Below, one piece after another: positions 11,346 to 20,411 of a stretch of DNA of 64,000 nucleotides. The position numbers were made by a program, and so were the translations under genes. The stretch comes from Polyangium jinanense (GTDB lineage Bacteria; Myxococcota; Polyangia; Polyangiales; Polyangiaceae). The notes under the pieces are model-generated. The model saw only the letters and a program-made list of their open reading frames with translations. It made no database searches and was not told where the DNA came from. Each line of letters begins with the position of its first letter. The first letter of the stretch is position 1. The stretch spans positions 88,697 to 152,696 of the forward strand of contig NZ_JAGTJJ010000016.1 in the NCBI RefSeq assembly GCF_028435365.1. Reading direction: 5' to 3'.

Positions 11346-11396
11346 GCCAGAACCCCCGTATCCGCTTTCGCGACGGTCGATTAGTATCACTCCGCC

Positions 11397-14090
11397 ATGG
11401 AGGTCGTCACGGTTTGTCCCTTCCGGGTCGCGTCGCTGCTCTGGCAGCCACGACGCGGCGGGTGGGTCCTCACGGTCGTCTGCAAGGCCACGTACGACCT
11501 CGCGCCCGTTCAGTCGCGCCTCGCCGCGAACCAGGACGATCCGAACGAGGACGACAACCACTGGAACGACGATCCCGCGCGCAGCGTGTACTCGCCGAGT
11601 GATCTCGTTCCGTTCAAGGTGCGCGCCGACGTCGTGCTCGTGGGCAACGCGTTCGCCCCGCGCGGCGAAGCGTCCCGGTCGATCCTCACGCGCCTCGTCG
11701 TCGGCGGGATCGACAAATCGATCGAGGCCTTCGGCGAGCGCGTGTTCGGCCCGGACGGCGCGGTGCGCGAGACGAACCGCGTGACGAAGGTGCCGCTGCG
11801 CTACGAACGCGCGACGGGGGGTCCAGACACGCTGAACCCGGTGGGCATCCGGCCCGACGCACAGCCGGACGCGTACGGCGTCTCCCCCGTGCCGAACTTG
11901 CAGCCGCCGGGGCTGCTCGTGCAGAGCCGCGCGGACGTGATCCCCCCGATCGGGTACGGCCCGATCGCGCCGACGTGGCCGGGCCGGATGGAGGCGCTCG
12001 GCGCGCACGCGTCGTCGTTCTCGCAGCAGATCGTCCGCGAGCAGCCGGTGCCCGACGACATCGATCCCGCGTACTTCGACTGCGCCCCGCGCGATCAGCA
12101 GCTCGACGAGCTGCGCGACAACGAGCGCATCGTGCTCGAGAACCTGCACCCGCAGCACCCGCGGATGGTGACGAGCTTGCCGGGGCTGCATCCACGCGCC
12201 TTCGTGGTCCGGCCGGGCGGAAACCCGCAGGACCTCACGATGAAGTGCGACACGCTCTGGATCGACACGGACCGGGCGCAATGCACGCTGACGTGGCGCG
12301 GGCAGATCGGTCTCGACAGACCACACGGGCTCGGGCGCGTGGTGGTCGCGATGGAGGAGCCGGGGCAGCGGCTCACGTGGGCCGATGTTGAGCGTCTGCT
12401 CGTGGCGAGCGGGCAGGCGAGCGAGCAGCTCCCGGAGACGCCGTCGGAAGCGCCCGCGCGCCCGACGCCGCCCCCGGGCAAACCGCATCGACCGGCGACC
12501 GTGCCGTTCCTGCGGCCCGACGTGGCGGGCGACATCCCGGCCAAACCACCGTCGCCGTCGCCTGCGGTCTCCGCGCTCAGCCAGATGAGCGCGCCGCGCG
12601 CGGACAACGCGTTGCCGCAGCCCCGCGTCGCGCCCGCGGGCGGCCTGCCGTTCATCACGCCGAAGAACGTGGCGCCCGCCGCGAGCACGCCGCAGCATCC
12701 GCCGGCCGATCGTCCGCAGCCCGGAGACGCCGCGCCGCCGTGGCTCTCGGCCGCGCGCAAGTCGCCTGCGAGCGTCCCCTCGCCGGCCGTGCCGAACGCG
12801 ACGCCGTTCGCGCCCGCCGCCACGCCGTCCCAGCCGCCGCCCGCGACGCCGTTCACGCCGCCCGCCGCGCAGCCGTCCGTGCCGCCGCCGCCTCCGCCCG
12901 CGCGTGTCCCGCAGGCCGCTCCCTCGCCGAACCCCTCGCCGCTCGACAGCCCCTGGGCAAACCCGTCCGCGCGCCCAGGCGGAGGCGAGAACATCTCGAC
13001 GCCGACCGTCGGCAGCATGGCCGCGAGTTTGTCCCCGCCGAGCCCGATCACCCCGACGGCGACCGCGATGGCCGCCGCGGGCCTCGCCGGTGCGGCCGCC
13101 GTCGCCGCGTTCTCCAGCGCCTCGCAGGCCACACCCCCGCCGCCCGTCGCCGTCGCGAACGCCGCGACTGTCGGCGCCGCCGCGGCCTCGAATGCGGCCG
13201 CCGCCGCGGGCCAGTGGTCCACGCCGAGCGACAGCTCTCCCTCGCCCTCGCCGGCCGTCTCACCGCGCCCGTACACGCATCGCGGCCCCGTGCGCGACGT
13301 CGTCGACCTCATCTGGTACGACCCGAAGGCCGCGCCGAAGATGCGCGAGCACCCGAACTGGAAGCTCCTGCTCGACAAGAAACCCGAGCCGCGCGACCTC
13401 GACTTCGACGACGAGCCGCCGCCCGAAGAGCCGCCCGACGTCCGTGATCGCAAGGACGTCTTCGCCGTGCTCACGCGGGGCGTGACGACCGACGCCGAGG
13501 GCATCCAGGAGGCCATCGCCGACGCCGTCGCCGACGACGGCACCTTCACGCCGCCGCTCGTGCTCGTCTCGGCCGAGCTCACCTTCCCCTTCGACGAGCT
13601 CGAGACGCTCAAGGCCACGGTCACCGCCGTCTCGCCGCTCATCGCGGGCGACAAGAAGCTCAAGGAGACCGTCGACACGGTGAACGAGCTCTTGAAGACG
13701 CCGTGGCTGTCCTCCTCGAGCGGCGTCGCCGAGCGGCTCACGCAGCAGGTGAAGGACGCCTTCGCGCAAGGCAACCGCATGCTGCCGCCGAGCTACCTCG
13801 ACTCGCACACCGAGCGGATGCTGCTCGAGCAGCGGCACTATCAGAAACGCACGGTCTTCGGCGAGCCCTGGATCCGCAGCGTCCTCGTGCCCCCGGGCTC
13901 GCCGTCGGCGATGCCCGCGTACCTGCCCGAGAGCCTCACGAAGAAGCTACCGATGTTCCAGCGCTTCAAGGCGCGCATCGTGGCCGAGGCGCACATGCAG
14001 CAGGACGAGTACGAGAACCATCCGGCCGCGCTCAAGGTCGTCGCCTTGGGCCGCGTCGTCAGCTTGCAACGACGCGGCTTCATGCGCTGA
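11397..14090 (+). CDS. DUF2169 domain protein with Pro-rich linker
   Basis: The 897-residue protein begins with a DUF2169 domain (about 1-330). Recognisable parts are WVLTVVCKATYDL, the PFKVRADVVLVGNA strand and the LPGLHPRAFVV segment near its end. A 300-residue Pro/Ala/Ser linker follows (about 340-640), then a C-terminal acidic domain (about 640-897). DUF2169 proteins often occur in type VI secretion or effector-delivery loci and may act as adaptors for secreted proteins; no T6SS gene is nearby, so this is family context only. There is no signal peptide, suggesting a cytoplasmic location. Its stop is 2 bp from the convergent mannosyltransferase stop. Confidence 0.82.
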   Translation: MEVVTVCPFRVASLLWQPRRGGWVLTVVCKATYDLAPVQSRLAANQDDPNEDDNHWNDDPARSVYSPSDLVPFKVRADVVLVGNAFAPRGEASRSILTRLVVGGIDKSIEAFGERVFGPDGAVRETNRVTKVPLRYERATGGPDTLNPVGIRPDAQPDAYGVSPVPNLQPPGLLVQSRADVIPPIGYGPIAPTWPGRMEALGAHASSFSQQIVREQPVPDDIDPAYFDCAPRDQQLDELRDNERIVLENLHPQHPRMVTSLPGLHPRAFVVRPGGNPQDLTMKCDTLWIDTDRAQCTLTWRGQIGLDRPHGLGRVVVAMEEPGQRLTWADVERLLVASGQASEQLPETPSEAPARPTPPPGKPHRPATVPFLRPDVAGDIPAKPPSPSPAVSALSQMSAPRADNALPQPRVAPAGGLPFITPKNVAPAASTPQHPPADRPQPGDAAPPWLSAARKSPASVPSPAVPNATPFAPAATPSQPPPATPFTPPAAQPSVPPPPPPARVPQAAPSPNPSPLDSPWANPSARPGGGENISTPTVGSMAASLSPPSPITPTATAMAAAGLAGAAAVAAFSSASQATPPPPVAVANAATVGAAAASNAAAAAGQWSTPSDSSPSPSPAVSPRPYTHRGPVRDVVDLIWYDPKAAPKMREHPNWKLLLDKKPEPRDLDFDDEPPPEEPPDVRDRKDVFAVLTRGVTTDAEGIQEAIADAVADDGTFTPPLVLVSAELTFPFDELETLKATVTAVSPLIAGDKKLKETVDTVNELLKTPWLSSSSGVAERLTQQVKDAFAQGNRMLPPSYLDSHTERMLLEQRHYQKRTVFGEPWIRSVLVPPGSPSAMPAYLPESLTKKLPMFQRFKARIVAEAHMQQDEYENHPAALKVVALGRVVSLQRRGFMR

Positions 14091-14092
14091 CG

Positions 14093-14815
14093 TCAGAGCT
14101 TGCCGGTCATCGCGTCGAAGCGCAGCCGCCAGACCTCCACGACGGCCTCGGCGAAGATGCTGCGGCTCATCTTGGAGTGACCCGCGCGCCGATCGACGAA
14201 CACGATCGGCACTTCGGTCACGCGCAGGTTTTTCCGCAGCGCGCGGTACGTCGTTTCGATCTGAAACGAGTAGCCGTTCGAGCGCAGCGTCTCGATGTCG
14301 ATCGCGAGCAATGCGCGACGTGTAAACGCCTTGAAGCCCGTGGTCAGGTCGCGGATCGGCACGCCGAGGATGCTCCGCGCGTAGAGCGAGCCACCCTTCG
14401 AGAGCACGTGCCGCCCTGGCCCCCAGCCGACGACGCCGCCGCCGGGCACGTTGCGCGAGCCGAGCACGACGTCCGCGCCCTCCTCGATCGCCCGGAGAAA
14501 CGCGGGCAGGTACTTCGGATCGTGCGAGAGGTCCGCGTCCATCTCGACGACGACGTCGTAGCCGAGCTCGAGCGCGCGCCGAAAGCCGTCCACGTAGGCC
14601 GTCCCGAGCCCGAGCTTGCCCGGACGATGCAGCACGGTCGTGCGCGGGTCCTCGGCGGCGAGCGTGTCGGCGACGGCGCCCGTACCATCGGGCGAGGCGT
14701 CGTCCACGACGAGAACGTGCGCTTCGGGGACGACCTCGAGCACGGAGCGCACGAAGCGCGGGAGGTTGTCACGCTCGTTGTAGGTCGGCGTGACGACGAG
14801 AATCCGCGGGGCCAT
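14093..14815 (-). CDS. Polyprenol-phosphate mannosyltransferase (DPM1-like GT2)
   Basis: The 240-residue enzyme starts at ATG 14815, giving the classical N-terminus RILVVTPTYNERDNL. GT2 motifs are present in order: VVDDASPDGT (nucleotide-sugar binding), VVEMDADLSHDP (DxD metal site), SRNVPGGG, and the FLTTGFKAF-like acceptor segment. Length and motifs match soluble dolichol/polyprenol monophosphomannose synthases, which transfer mannose from GDP-Man to a lipid phosphate carrier. It has no C-terminal membrane helices. The lipid-linked mannose could feed a GT39-type enzyme such as the one at 26.4 kb; that link is inference. Convergent with the DUF2169 gene. Confidence 0.9.
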   Translation of the reverse strand: MAPRILVVTPTYNERDNLPRFVRSVLEVVPEAHVLVVDDASPDGTGAVADTLAAEDPRTTVLHRPGKLGLGTAYVDGFRRALELGYDVVVEMDADLSHDPKYLPAFLRAIEEGADVVLGSRNVPGGGVVGWGPGRHVLSKGGSLYARSILGVPIRDLTTGFKAFTRRALLAIDIETLRSNGYSFQIETTYRALRKNLRVTEVPIVFVDRRAGHSKMSRSIFAEAVVEVWRLRFDAMTGKL

Positions 14816-14987
14816 TCGAGCTCGTGTGCTCCCCGACGCACGGAGAGGCGTGGGGTCATGTAGCAGAAAGGGAGCGTCAGCAGGAAGCCTTGTCGGCTCC
14901 AAATCTCGAAGTTACGTTTCGTTGCCCTACCGGATCGTGCGGGTACCGGCGACAGGCGCCAACGGCCCGGCGGAGTAACGAGGCACC

Positions 14988-15311
14988 ATGGCTAGCAAGA
15001 ACGTCCACACCTTCACTGAAGCGAATTTCGAGTCCGAGGTCCTGAAGTCCGACGTCCCGGTGCTCGTGGATTTCACCGCCACCTGGTGCGGCCCCTGCAA
15101 GGCGCTCGCCCCCATCGTCGACAAGCTCGCCGACGAGTACCAGGGCAAGGTGAAGGTCGGGAAGCTCGACATCGACGAGAACCCGAAGGTCACGGCGAAC
15201 TACGGCGTCCGCAGCGTGCCCACGGTGATCGTCTTCAAAGGCGGCGCGAAGGCGGGCTCGCACGCGGGGCTGACGAGCAAGGAGAAGCTCGTCGCGCTCC
15301 TCGGCGTGTAA
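14988..15311 (+). CDS. trxA: Thioredoxin
   Basis: This is a 107-residue classical thioredoxin. The redox motif WCGPC sits at about residues 31-35, with the buried Asp in VLVDFTATWC. The cis-Pro is in RSVPTVIVFKGG, near residue 75. It reduces protein disulfides in the cytosol, with electrons from thioredoxin reductase. A GAG-type ribosome site precedes ATG 14988. It appears monocistronic, with a strong terminator downstream. Confidence 0.96.
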   Translation: MASKNVHTFTEANFESEVLKSDVPVLVDFTATWCGPCKALAPIVDKLADEYQGKVKVGKLDIDENPKVTANYGVRSVPTVIVFKGGAKAGSHAGLTSKEKLVALLGV

Positions 15312-15340
15312 GACGAGCCACCGAAACCTGACGAACGTAC

Positions 15341-15376
15341 GAGCGCGGCCCCTCGGAGCACGAGGGGTTCGCGCTC
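15341..15376 (+). terminator. Terminator after trxA
   Basis: Arms GAGCGCG...CCCCTCG and CGAGGGG...CGCGCTC pair with a small internal mismatch and a 5-nt loop. The downstream sequence GCGTCTTTT contains a short T-run, as in a Rho-independent terminator. Confidence 0.8.
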
Positions 15377-15410
15377 GCGTCTTTTCGCGGCTCCATTTTC
15401 CTCGTAGAGC

Positions 15411-17369
15411 TTGGCTCTCGTGGACGCCGAACTCCGACAAAGCCTGATCGGCCGGGTGCTTCATGGCGCCCAGGGCGTCCGTTACGAGATCGGCGAGCTC
15501 GTCGGCGAAGGTCGATCCGGCTGGGTCTTCAAGACCACGAGCGAGCACCTCGGCGCGCCCGTCGCCGTGAAGGTGTTTCGGCCCGAGCTCGTGGATGGAG
15601 CGGCGTCGCTCACGCGGTTCGCCCGCGAGGCGACCTTCCTCCACCGCGCTCTCGCGTCGCTCACGGATCGTCGCGGGCTCGCGCACGTGCTCGATCACGG
15701 CACGATCGAAAGCCCACGCGGCGCGCTGCCGTGCCTCATCCGCGAGTACCTGCCGGGGCAAAACCTCGCGCGGGTGATCGCCGCGCACGGCGGCTTCGGG
15801 CTGCCCGCGGCACGCGCGCGGCGCATCATGGGGCACGTGGCCCGGGGGCTCTTCGCCTCGCACGAGGCGGGCTGTGTGCATCGGGATCTGAAGCCCTCGC
15901 ACGTGCTCATCGCGCAGGAGCGCGGCCAGGAGACGGCCCGCATCACGGACGGGTTCGTCACGCATCTCGGTCCCCAGGATCCGATGGATCCGCCGAACTT
16001 TCTCTACGGCGCGCCCGAGAGCTTCGGCCAGGTGCAGGGGCCGTTCGGGCCCGAAGCGGACGTGTACTCGTTCGCGGCCGTGTTGTACGAACTTCTCTGC
16101 GGGACCGCGGCGTTCGCGCCGAAGTCGGGCGAGCCGAAGCCGAAGGCGATCCTGCGCCTCGTGACGGGCGACCGGCCGCAGCTCGGCCGCGTGCGCGCGA
16201 CGCTCCCGGCGGAGCTGCGGGATCGGCCGGATCTCGTGGTCGCGCTCGACCGCGAGATCGGCCGCGCGACGAGCACGAATCCGAACCAACGGCATGGATC
16301 GATCCGGGAGCTCTGGCTCGCGCTCGAGCCGCTCCTGCGCGAAGCGGTACGGCCGACCGCGAGCGGCGGGAGCGCGCCGGACGAGCCCGTGAGCTTCGAC
16401 TCGGTCTTCCCGCGATCCACCGAGGGCGCGCGCCTCGCCGCCGCGATGCCCGTGCCGCCGCCCTCGGCCGCGCCCGTCGCCGCGCCGATGCCCGCGTGGG
16501 AGATGCTCGGCCCCGCGATCGCGGGCGAGCGGCTGCGCGCGGCGATGGTCGTCGAGGACGGCCGCGCGATCGTGGCGCTCGGCACGCGGGGCCTCTATCG
16601 GCTCGCGCACGGCGCGTGGTCTTTGGCGCCGCTGCCCGCGGGGCTCGACGTGCGGGCCGTGCGAGGTCTGTCGCGGCTTCCCTCGGGCGAGCTTCTTCTC
16701 TTCGGGGATACCGGGCTCTGCGCGGCCCTCTCGCCGCGCAGCGGGCTGCGGCGGATCCCGCTCCCGGAGCACGATCTCACGCTGCTCGCGGCGCACGCGG
16801 ACGATCGGGGGATCGTGCTCGTCGGCGAGCGCGCCTCGCGACCGGGCGGCGTGGTGCTCTTCTTGCCGAACGAAGGCGCGAAGGCGACGCTCGCCGCGCC
16901 GGACAACGCGCGCTTCGCGGGCGTGACGCGCACGAGCAGCGGACACGTGATCGCGGTCGGCATGCAAGGCACGCTCGTGGAGATCAGCGAGCGCGGCGCG
17001 CGTGACGTGCCGTGGGGGCGCACGGGGCACCTCTACGCGGTCTCGGCGGGACCGGGCGGCGTCGCGTACGCGGTGGGCAGCGGGGGACATGCGCTCCGCG
17101 TCGAGCCTGGGCACGGCGGCGCGGTGGCGACGCTCGAGAGCGTGCAGACGACGCGGGATCTCGTGGGTGTCGCGGTCGATCCTTTGACGGGCGGCGCGTG
17201 GGCCGTGGGCGCGGACGCGCGCCTGCTCCAACGGCAGGAGGGCGGGTGGATCCGCGTCCCGCTCGATCCGTCGGTCACGAGCGGGCTTTTGCTGGTCTGG
17301 CCCCGCGCGCCGCGGATCCTCGTGGTCGCCGAGGATGGATCGGCGTTCTGCTGCTACGCGGGGGGCTGA
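15411..17369 (+). CDS. Ser/Thr protein kinase-like, propeller C-terminus, altered motifs
   Basis: The 652-residue protein starts at TTG 15411 (GTG 15420 is an in-frame alternative). Residues 22-290 form a Hanks-type kinase domain with a glycine loop GEGRSG, lysine VAVKVF, and the substrate-loop end GAPESF. The catalytic loop is HRDLKPSH (H157 onward), with His in place of the conserved metal-binding Asn. The DFG triad reads Asp180-Gly-Phe. A Pro/Ala linker then leads to a C-terminal region (350-652) with about six Gly-rich four-strand repeats resembling a beta-propeller. No transmembrane helix is obvious. Weak activity or a pseudokinase role is inferred from the two altered motifs. Confidence 0.85.
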   Translation: MALVDAELRQSLIGRVLHGAQGVRYEIGELVGEGRSGWVFKTTSEHLGAPVAVKVFRPELVDGAASLTRFAREATFLHRALASLTDRRGLAHVLDHGTIESPRGALPCLIREYLPGQNLARVIAAHGGFGLPAARARRIMGHVARGLFASHEAGCVHRDLKPSHVLIAQERGQETARITDGFVTHLGPQDPMDPPNFLYGAPESFGQVQGPFGPEADVYSFAAVLYELLCGTAAFAPKSGEPKPKAILRLVTGDRPQLGRVRATLPAELRDRPDLVVALDREIGRATSTNPNQRHGSIRELWLALEPLLREAVRPTASGGSAPDEPVSFDSVFPRSTEGARLAAAMPVPPPSAAPVAAPMPAWEMLGPAIAGERLRAAMVVEDGRAIVALGTRGLYRLAHGAWSLAPLPAGLDVRAVRGLSRLPSGELLLFGDTGLCAALSPRSGLRRIPLPEHDLTLLAAHADDRGIVLVGERASRPGGVVLFLPNEGAKATLAAPDNARFAGVTRTSSGHVIAVGMQGTLVEISERGARDVPWGRTGHLYAVSAGPGGVAYAVGSGGHALRVEPGHGGAVATLESVQTTRDLVGVAVDPLTGGAWAVGADARLLQRQEGGWIRVPLDPSVTSGLLLVWPRAPRILVVAEDGSAFCCYAGG

Positions 17370-17417
17370 GCGGAGGCGGTCGCCGGAAAGGCGAGCCTCT
17401 TGTCAAGGGGCTTCTCG

Positions 17418-19256
17418 CTATCGGCAGAGGTTCGTCGTCCAGACCGCCTTGCGCCAGTCGAACGCGACGAGGTCCGCCTTGCCGTCGCCGTCCACGTCGC
17501 CCGCGGCGCCGAAGGCCTGGTCCTCGAAGCCGGGAAACCAGATCCCCTGGCCGAGGCCGCCGGCGGCTCCGTAACCTTCCGCGAAGCTCGTCCCGGTCGA
17601 GAGGTTGACGTACCAGGCTGCGATCCACTGAAGATACCGAATCGCGTCGGCCTTCCCGTCCTTGTCGATGTCCGCGAAGAGCATATCGACGTCTTCGGTC
17701 CTGCCTTGCCGTTCGAACCACAACGTGGGCGGCTCGAACGAGCTCCCGGTCGAGCGCGCCACGTGCAAGAAATACCTCGGAGTGAACATATCGTCGCCCG
17801 AGAAGCTGATGGCGTCGGCCTTGCCATCGCCGTCCACATCGGCGAGGAATTGGCCCGCCGAACCTGCGCCGAATCCTTCGATCCAGGGCGCGGGCGTCGA
17901 AAAGGAGGTCCCTGTCGACAGCGCCACGGACCATCTCCCCGCCTCGTCATCGAACGACACGGCGTCGGCCTTGCCATCGCCGTTCACATCAGCGGCGAGC
18001 GGCCGTCTGTAGGGGTACCCGCCCGGCAATTGCTCGACCCAGATCGAAGGCTCGGCGAATGACGTCCCCGTCGAGCGCGCCACGGACCAGGTGCCCTCCT
18101 CGCTGACGGCGATGGCGTCCGCTTTCCCGTCTCCATCCACGTCCCCGACCGCGCCGTCTGCGGAGACGCCATGGTCCGCGCTCCATACCGAGCCTTGATC
18201 GAACGACGTGCCGTTCGAGAGCGCGACCTCCCAGGCGACGGGCGCCGAGTCGACGTAATGGAGGATGGCATCGGCCTTCTTGTCGCCGTCCACGTCGGCG
18301 ATGTGCCAGCTCTTGTAGCCATCATCGAAGGCTGGGGACCCCTCCCACTCCTCTCCGAAGCCCTCGGCCCACCGATTTTCGCACCGCGCGCCCGGGTGCA
18401 CCTTCTCGACGTCGCACCGCATGAGGACCGCCTGTCCGGCGGAGAAGTGGCTCCGGCATCCCTGAAAATAGGACATGAAGTTGCGGACGTCGGGCGTCGA
18501 TCCGTCGGCGCAATCCACGGCACACGAATTCGCGTCCATCGTACACTGACCTGGAAGCGCGCCGCCCGCGCACGAGAGGAGCGAGTCGCCGACGGGCCCC
18601 GGATCGTACGGCGTGTCCGCGACGAGGTCCCCGTTGAGCTTCGGATCCTCGGGATAATCGGCATTCTCATAGCACTCATGCGTGTGGCTCAGGCCGAGGA
18701 CGTGGCCGATCTCGTGCGTGAGCGTCTCCGGGTCCGAGAAGTCGCCGTGGAGATCACCGAACATCGCATACGAGGTGTATACGGTCATCATGGCGCCGCA
18801 ATGATTCCCTTTGCCGCCATACATGTTGCCGTTCCCGAAGTCGATCGTGTTCACATAGAGGATCGGGATCGCGTCGTCGGAGAGCGAGCTCAGATCGCCC
18901 CCGCAGAGGGGGCTCGCGCCGTACGGGATGTCGTAGAGCGCGTCGTCCGGGGGGAGCTTCTCGACGTCCACCAGCAGGAACTGAATGTTGGCCGCTGCGA
19001 AATGCGCATTGAGGGTGACCATGTCGAACATGGGCCGGGACGTCGGGACGGCCAGCTCCCCCGCGGCATTCGTGGCGATCCGCGCGCGGACGCGTAACGT
19101 CTTGTGCCCTGCGGACTGATCCCCGAGGGCATCACGCACCGCGGGGTTCGAACAATCGTCGGGCAGCGGCCTCGGCGGGGAATCGGGGACGTCGGATCCA
19201 CACGCGGCGGCGAGGACCATCGCGGGGCCGAAGAGAAGGATCGTGCGTCCGATCAT
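17418..19256 (-). CDS. Pappalysin-like metalloprotease lipoprotein with FG-GAP repeats
   Basis: This 612-residue protein has a signal peptide with lipobox LAAAC. The catalytic domain carries the metzincin zinc motif HEIGHVLGLSH (H181-H191) and a Met-turn (NFMSYFQGC), as in M43 pappalysin-type proteases. The acidic phrase DTPYDPG between them is typical of that family. From about residue 300 onward, seven or so FG-GAP/VCBS repeats of the form DVDGDGKADA build a Ca-binding propeller. I infer a cell-surface secreted protease. It lies 3 bp after the upstream gene (19260-20033), so the two probably form an operon. Confidence 0.88.
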   Translation of the reverse strand: MIGRTILLFGPAMVLAAACGSDVPDSPPRPLPDDCSNPAVRDALGDQSAGHKTLRVRARIATNAAGELAVPTSRPMFDMVTLNAHFAAANIQFLLVDVEKLPPDDALYDIPYGASPLCGGDLSSLSDDAIPILYVNTIDFGNGNMYGGKGNHCGAMMTVYTSYAMFGDLHGDFSDPETLTHEIGHVLGLSHTHECYENADYPEDPKLNGDLVADTPYDPGPVGDSLLSCAGGALPGQCTMDANSCAVDCADGSTPDVRNFMSYFQGCRSHFSAGQAVLMRCDVEKVHPGARCENRWAEGFGEEWEGSPAFDDGYKSWHIADVDGDKKADAILHYVDSAPVAWEVALSNGTSFDQGSVWSADHGVSADGAVGDVDGDGKADAIAVSEEGTWSVARSTGTSFAEPSIWVEQLPGGYPYRRPLAADVNGDGKADAVSFDDEAGRWSVALSTGTSFSTPAPWIEGFGAGSAGQFLADVDGDGKADAISFSGDDMFTPRYFLHVARSTGSSFEPPTLWFERQGRTEDVDMLFADIDKDGKADAIRYLQWIAAWYVNLSTGTSFAEGYGAAGGLGQGIWFPGFEDQAFGAAGDVDGDGKADLVAFDWRKAVWTTNLCR

Positions 19257-19259
19257 GCT

Positions 19260-20033
19260 TCAGGCCTCTTGCCCTTCCGGACTCGTTTCCTCCCCGCCCG
19301 CCGACTCCTCCGGCTCCGCCACCCGACCCGGACGCCGCCCCGACGGACGCACCTGCCGCGCCAGCGTGTCCTCCTCGACGAGGCGCAAGAGCCCCGAGAG
19401 ACAACCCGCAGAGCGCGCAAATACGTCGTCGTTGTGGGCCATCGCCGTGGCCTTCGCATCGCTCGCCGCCTGCGCCTCGCGCGCCTCGCGCGCCACGTCG
19501 GCCAAAGCTTGCTCCAGCGTCGCAATTGGCCCCAAGAGGTCGGATACCCACGCAGCCGGGTCGAGCATCACCCCCTTTCGTCGCGGCTTGGGCCAGGCAC
19601 TCACGGGCCGTCCAAGCTCGTCGACGAGCCGCTTCGCCTTCGCCAGAATCGCCTTCGGCTCGACCTCGGTCTTGCCGTCGAGCCCAAGCTCGCGCAGCAC
19701 GGCCGGGCCGTAAGCCGCTTCGAGGGTGCCGCGAATCTCCACGATTTCGCTCGTCAACCTCGCCGCCGCCTCGTCGCGCCGTTCACGCGGGCCCGCGTCA
19801 TCCGAAAGCTCCCTGTCGTACGCGTCGCTCTTCTCGACGAGCGCCGTATTCACCGCGCCGAGCCGCCTTCCAATGAGGTTCGCGACGAGCCCGACGTCGG
19901 GCATCACCTCGCCCGGCCTCAAATGCTCCGCAAAGATGGCTTGAAACTTCTGCTGCAACCGCACCGCGTGCGTGTCCGCCGCCGACGCGACGAGCGCAAC
20001 AGCGCCTTGTCGATCCGTAACCTGCTTTGCCAT
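19260..20033 (-). CDS. Conserved hypothetical coiled-coil protein
   Basis: The 257-residue protein starts at ATG 20033 (MAKQVTDRQ). It is rich in Ala, Glu and Arg and predicted helical throughout. Heptad-like stretches lie at about 75-125 and 165-205, and a polar C-terminal tail ends in acidic residues. There is no signal peptide or recognisable catalytic motif. I do not recognise the family. Its stop is 3 bp from the start of the pappalysin-like lipoprotein gene, so translation is probably coupled, but that partner is exported and this one is not, so the functional link is unclear. Confidence 0.65.
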   Translation of the reverse strand: MAKQVTDRQGAVALVASAADTHAVRLQQKFQAIFAEHLRPGEVMPDVGLVANLIGRRLGAVNTALVEKSDAYDRELSDDAGPRERRDEAAARLTSEIVEIRGTLEAAYGPAVLRELGLDGKTEVEPKAILAKAKRLVDELGRPVSAWPKPRRKGVMLDPAAWVSDLLGPIATLEQALADVAREAREAQAASDAKATAMAHNDDVFARSAGCLSGLLRLVEEDTLARQVRPSGRRPGRVAEPEESAGGEETSPEGQEA

Positions 20034-20082
20034 ACGGCCAGTCCGCACGGGAAAGAGCGCACTGTCAAGAGCGAAGCCGCCG

Positions 20083-20360
20083 CGCTGGGGCGTTGCCCCA
20101 GGCCCCACCAGGGGCTATCCGCCCCTGGACCCGGACCAGCCAGGGGCTGGACCCAGGGTCGATGAACTGCGCGATGCGCAGTTCATCGAACAGGCTACGA
20201 CCCTGCCAATCAAGACAGCCACGCTGCCCTTTCGATTGCCAACGGGCCCGTTGGAAGAACTGCGCGGAGCGCAGTTCTTCCACCCCGAGTCCAGGGCTTG
20301 CCCTGGTCCGGGTCGAGGGGCGGATAGCCCCCGCGGGGTCCGGGGCGGCGCCCCGGCGAA
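20083..20360. repeat. Large imperfect inverted-repeat intergenic element
   Basis: This 278-bp gene-free stretch has outer arms of about 75 bp (20083-20158 against 20283-20360) that are imperfect reverse complements; both contain GGGGCTATCCGCCCCT-type cores. Inside lie two perfect 31-bp hairpins at 20159-20189 and 20252-20282. Each has 14-bp arms and shares the core GAACTGCGC-N3-GCGCAGTTC. No open frame with coding character is present. It resembles a REP/MITE-type mobile palindrome. Confidence 0.75.
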
Positions 20361-20411
20361 ACGCCTCCTTCTGCCCTGGGAACACGCCCTCCGACATGCG
20401 AGAGTGCGGTT

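Noticed and set aside
11397..14090. DUF2169 gene as evidence for a type VI secretion locus
   Set aside because: No Tss, VgrG or PAAR gene lies in the window, so only the domain name is claimed.
14877..17231. A 784-codon antisense frame over trxA and the kinase
   Set aside because: It is Arg/His-rich shadow sequence antisense to well-recognised motifs of thioredoxin and kinase.
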